A DNA stretch of 64,000 nucleotides, taken from the NCBI RefSeq assembly GCF_000620465.1, contig NZ_JIBE01000004.1:124001-188000 (forward strand), given 5' to 3'. The notes below the pieces were generated by a model. That model made no database searches, was not told the origin of the DNA, and saw only the letters and a program-made list of their open reading frames with translations. The position numbers and the translations under genes were made by a program. This document shows, in pieces, positions 62,393-64,000 of this stretch (positions are counted from its first letter, which is position 1; every line of letters starts with the position of its first letter). Origin of the DNA: Ralstonia sp. UNC404CL21Col. Its GTDB lineage: Bacteria > Pseudomonadota > Gammaproteobacteria > Burkholderiales > Burkholderiaceae.

Positions 62393-63778
62393 ATGACCGC
62401 AGCCCCTGCCTACGAGCCTTTGGGCAAGCACCAGTCGAAGAAAGCTGCCGCCAGCGGCTGGATCGGCTCGGCGCTCGAGTACTACGATTTCTTTATCTAC
62501 GCCACCGCAGCGGCGCTGATCTTTCCGCAGATTTTCTTCCCCAAGGGCGACCCCAAGACGGCCATCATCGCCTCGCTGGCCACGTACGGCGTGGGTTACA
62601 TCGCGCGGCCGATCGGTGCATTCGTGCTGGGCCACATGGGCGACACGCACGGGCGCAAGAACGTGCTGCTCTGGTGCATGTTCCTGATGGGCTTTTCGAC
62701 CATTGCCGTGGGCCTGCTGCCGACCTACGACCAGGTTGGGCTGTGGGCGCCAACGCTTCTGGTCATCATGCGGCTGATCCAGGGCTTTGCCGTGGCCGGT
62801 GAAATTTCCGGGGCCAGCTCGATGATCCTGGAGCATGCACCGTTTGGCCGGCGCGGGTTCTTTGCGAGCTTTACGCTGCAGGGCGTGCAGGCCGGGCAGA
62901 TCCTGGCGGCCGCCGTGTTCCTGCCGCTGGCGCACTACATGCCCGCCGAACAGTTCAACACCTGGGGCTGGCGCATTCCGTTCCTGCTGAGTTTCGTGGT
63001 CATCATCGCGGGCTACGTGATCCGCCGCGAGGTGCATGAGACGCCGGCCTTCACGGCAGAAAAAGAGCAGCAGGCGCGCCCGCGTTCGCCGGTGCTTGAC
63101 GCCTTCAAACACAGCACGCCCAACATGCTGCGCGTGGTCTGCATGGCCCTGATGAACGTCATTCCCGTGGTGGCGACCATCTTCGGCGCGGCCTATGCGG
63201 TGCAGCCGGCTTACGGCATCGGTTTCGCCAAAGACATCTACCTCTGGATTCCGGTGGTGGGCAACATCGTTGCCGTGCTGATCATCCCGTATGTCGGCGA
63301 TCTGTCCGACCGCGTCGGCCGCAAGCCGCCCATCGTGATCGGTTCGCTGCTCGCCGGGCTGCTCGCGTTCGCCTATCTGTACGCCATCAGCATCAAGAAC
63401 GTGCCGCTCGCATTTGCCATGTCGATTCTGATGTGGGGCGTGGTGTACCAGGGCTATAACGCGGTGTTCCCGAGCTTCTATCCGGAGCTGTTCCCGACGC
63501 GCACCCGTGTGTCGGCGATGGCGATTTCGCAGAACATCGGCACCGCCATCACCGCCATGCTGCCGGCCATCTTTACCGCCGTCGCGCCGCCGGGTTCCAC
63601 CAACATCTGGCTGACCGTGGGCGCCATTGCCTTTGGCGTGACCGTGGTTGCCGCCGCAGCCGCCATGAGCGCACGCGAGACCTACCGCATCCACATGGAT
63701 GACCTGGGCCAGCCCGCCGCCCAACCCGTCGACAAGGCAGAATACGCCCGCCAACGGGCCGGAGCCCTCGTCGCCTGA
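62393..63778 (+). CDS. MFS transporter of the metabolite:H+ symporter (ShiA-like) family
   Basis: A 461-residue, 12-helix transporter of the MHS subgroup. The first helix has the typical GSALEYYDFFIYATAAALIF, the loop 2-3 motif is GHMGDTHGRKNVLL, and helix 5 has RLIQGFAVAGEISGASSM. Members transport shikimate, alpha-ketoglutarate or dicarboxylates. Position between the IclR regulator and the shikimate dehydrogenase suggests shikimate, quinate or dehydroshikimate uptake. GGAGA lies before ATG 62393; the frame is longer upstream but has no good start. Confidence 0.92.
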   Translation: MTAAPAYEPLGKHQSKKAAASGWIGSALEYYDFFIYATAAALIFPQIFFPKGDPKTAIIASLATYGVGYIARPIGAFVLGHMGDTHGRKNVLLWCMFLMGFSTIAVGLLPTYDQVGLWAPTLLVIMRLIQGFAVAGEISGASSMILEHAPFGRRGFFASFTLQGVQAGQILAAAVFLPLAHYMPAEQFNTWGWRIPFLLSFVVIIAGYVIRREVHETPAFTAEKEQQARPRSPVLDAFKHSTPNMLRVVCMALMNVIPVVATIFGAAYAVQPAYGIGFAKDIYLWIPVVGNIVAVLIIPYVGDLSDRVGRKPPIVIGSLLAGLLAFAYLYAISIKNVPLAFAMSILMWGVVYQGYNAVFPSFYPELFPTRTRVSAMAISQNIGTAITAMLPAIFTAVAPPGSTNIWLTVGAIAFGVTVVAAAAAMSARETYRIHMDDLGQPAAQPVDKAEYARQRAGALVA

Positions 63779-63797
63779 AACACGCCTTCCCTGAACC

Positions 63798-64000
63798 ATG
63801 ATTTCTGGAAAAACCACCCTCATCGCCCACATCGGCTACCCGACCGAGACGTTCAAGTCGCCGATGATTTACAACCCCTGGTTCGACCAGAAAGGCATCG
63901 ACGCCGTTGTGGTGCCGATGGGGGTCAAGGCGGAGGACTACGCGCAGAGCTTCGAATCGATCTGCCGTTTCACCAACCTGCGCGGCGCGCTGATCACCAT
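63798..64000 (+). CDS. Shikimate/quinate dehydrogenase, N-terminal part (cut by window end)
   Basis: The first 67 residues begin MISGKTTLIAHIGYPTETF and continue FKSPMIYNPWFDQKGIDAVV, the substrate-binding N-terminal domain of AroE-type shikimate dehydrogenases. The Ser-Pro pair, normally in SKSPxIHN, is present as FKSPMIYN, a catabolic variant. The NAD(P) domain lies outside the window. It starts 19 bp after the transporter stop and is probably cotranscribed with it. It would oxidise shikimate or quinate towards the QuiC substrate. Confidence 0.88.
   Translation, partial: MISGKTTLIAHIGYPTETFKSPMIYNPWFDQKGIDAVVVPMGVKAEDYAQSFESICRFTNLRGALIT

Noticed and set aside
62240-63832. 530-residue minus-strand frame over the MFS transporter
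   Set aside because: Antisense shadow rich in His, Gly and Gln; the plus-strand transporter has all family motifs.

Overview
The window is GC-rich, densely packed DNA from a betaproteobacterium that most resembles Ralstonia (or close Burkholderiales such as Cupriavidus). The clues are two phasins and a PHA synthase, several universal stress proteins, a czc-type metal efflux operon, an FNR/ANR-type regulator, a tandem glycine riboswitch of proteobacterial type, and protocatechuate-type quinate/shikimate genes. No phage, transposase, CRISPR array, rRNA or tRNA was seen. The assignment rests on recalled family resemblance, not on a search.

Region 1 (1-21.7 kb) is a low-oxygen/stress island. It holds three universal stress proteins, a zinc alcohol dehydrogenase, CBS and BON proteins, a flavodoxin, a DksA/TraR zinc-finger protein and an FNR-type regulator with an Fe-S cysteine set. 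It also holds a NarX/NarL-like two-component pair and a magnesium-type P-ATPase gene broken by one in-frame stop codon. The rest is a phosphoribosyltransferase, a hydrolase, a phasin, an APH-like/P-loop kinase fusion, and an operon of Hsp20, a beta-CASP nuclease, a PRPP-synthetase-like protein, a DUF1488-like protein and an AMP/thymidine phosphorylase. Most transcription units carry an imperfect TTGAT-N4-ATCAA site 55-92 bp before the start codon. The gene content closely parallels the mycobacterial DosR dormancy regulon.

Region 2 (21.7-32.2 kb) is metal homeostasis: a small membrane protein, a czcBAC-type RND efflux system, cytochrome b561, a TPC-type P1B-ATPase with a C-terminal hemerythrin-like domain, a membrane protein, and a Cys-rich putative metal-binding protein. 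A palindrome, stem-loops and a terminator lie just upstream of that last gene.

Region 3 (32.3-47.1 kb) starts with an orphan sensor kinase and a two-gene operon for a lipoprotein truncated haemoglobin. A tightly packed eight-gene minus-strand operon follows: PHA synthase, outer-membrane factor, HlyD adaptor, RbbA-like ABC fusion, ABC-2 permease, phasin, MaoC/phosphate acyltransferase and acetate kinase. It also has an FNR-like site at its head, so it probably belongs to the same regulon and links polymer metabolism to substrate-level ATP formation.

Region 4 (47.2-64 kb) is general metabolism. It holds a Tat-exported three-component GMC dehydrogenase with a dihaem cytochrome, a DbpA helicase, a ChrA transporter, ethanolamine ammonia-lyase (eutBC), a glycine riboswitch ahead of a D-amino-acid dehydrogenase, a porin, and a quinate/shikimate catabolic cluster (quiC, an IclR regulator, an MFS transporter and a shikimate dehydrogenase cut by the window end) with two matching IclR-type operators.
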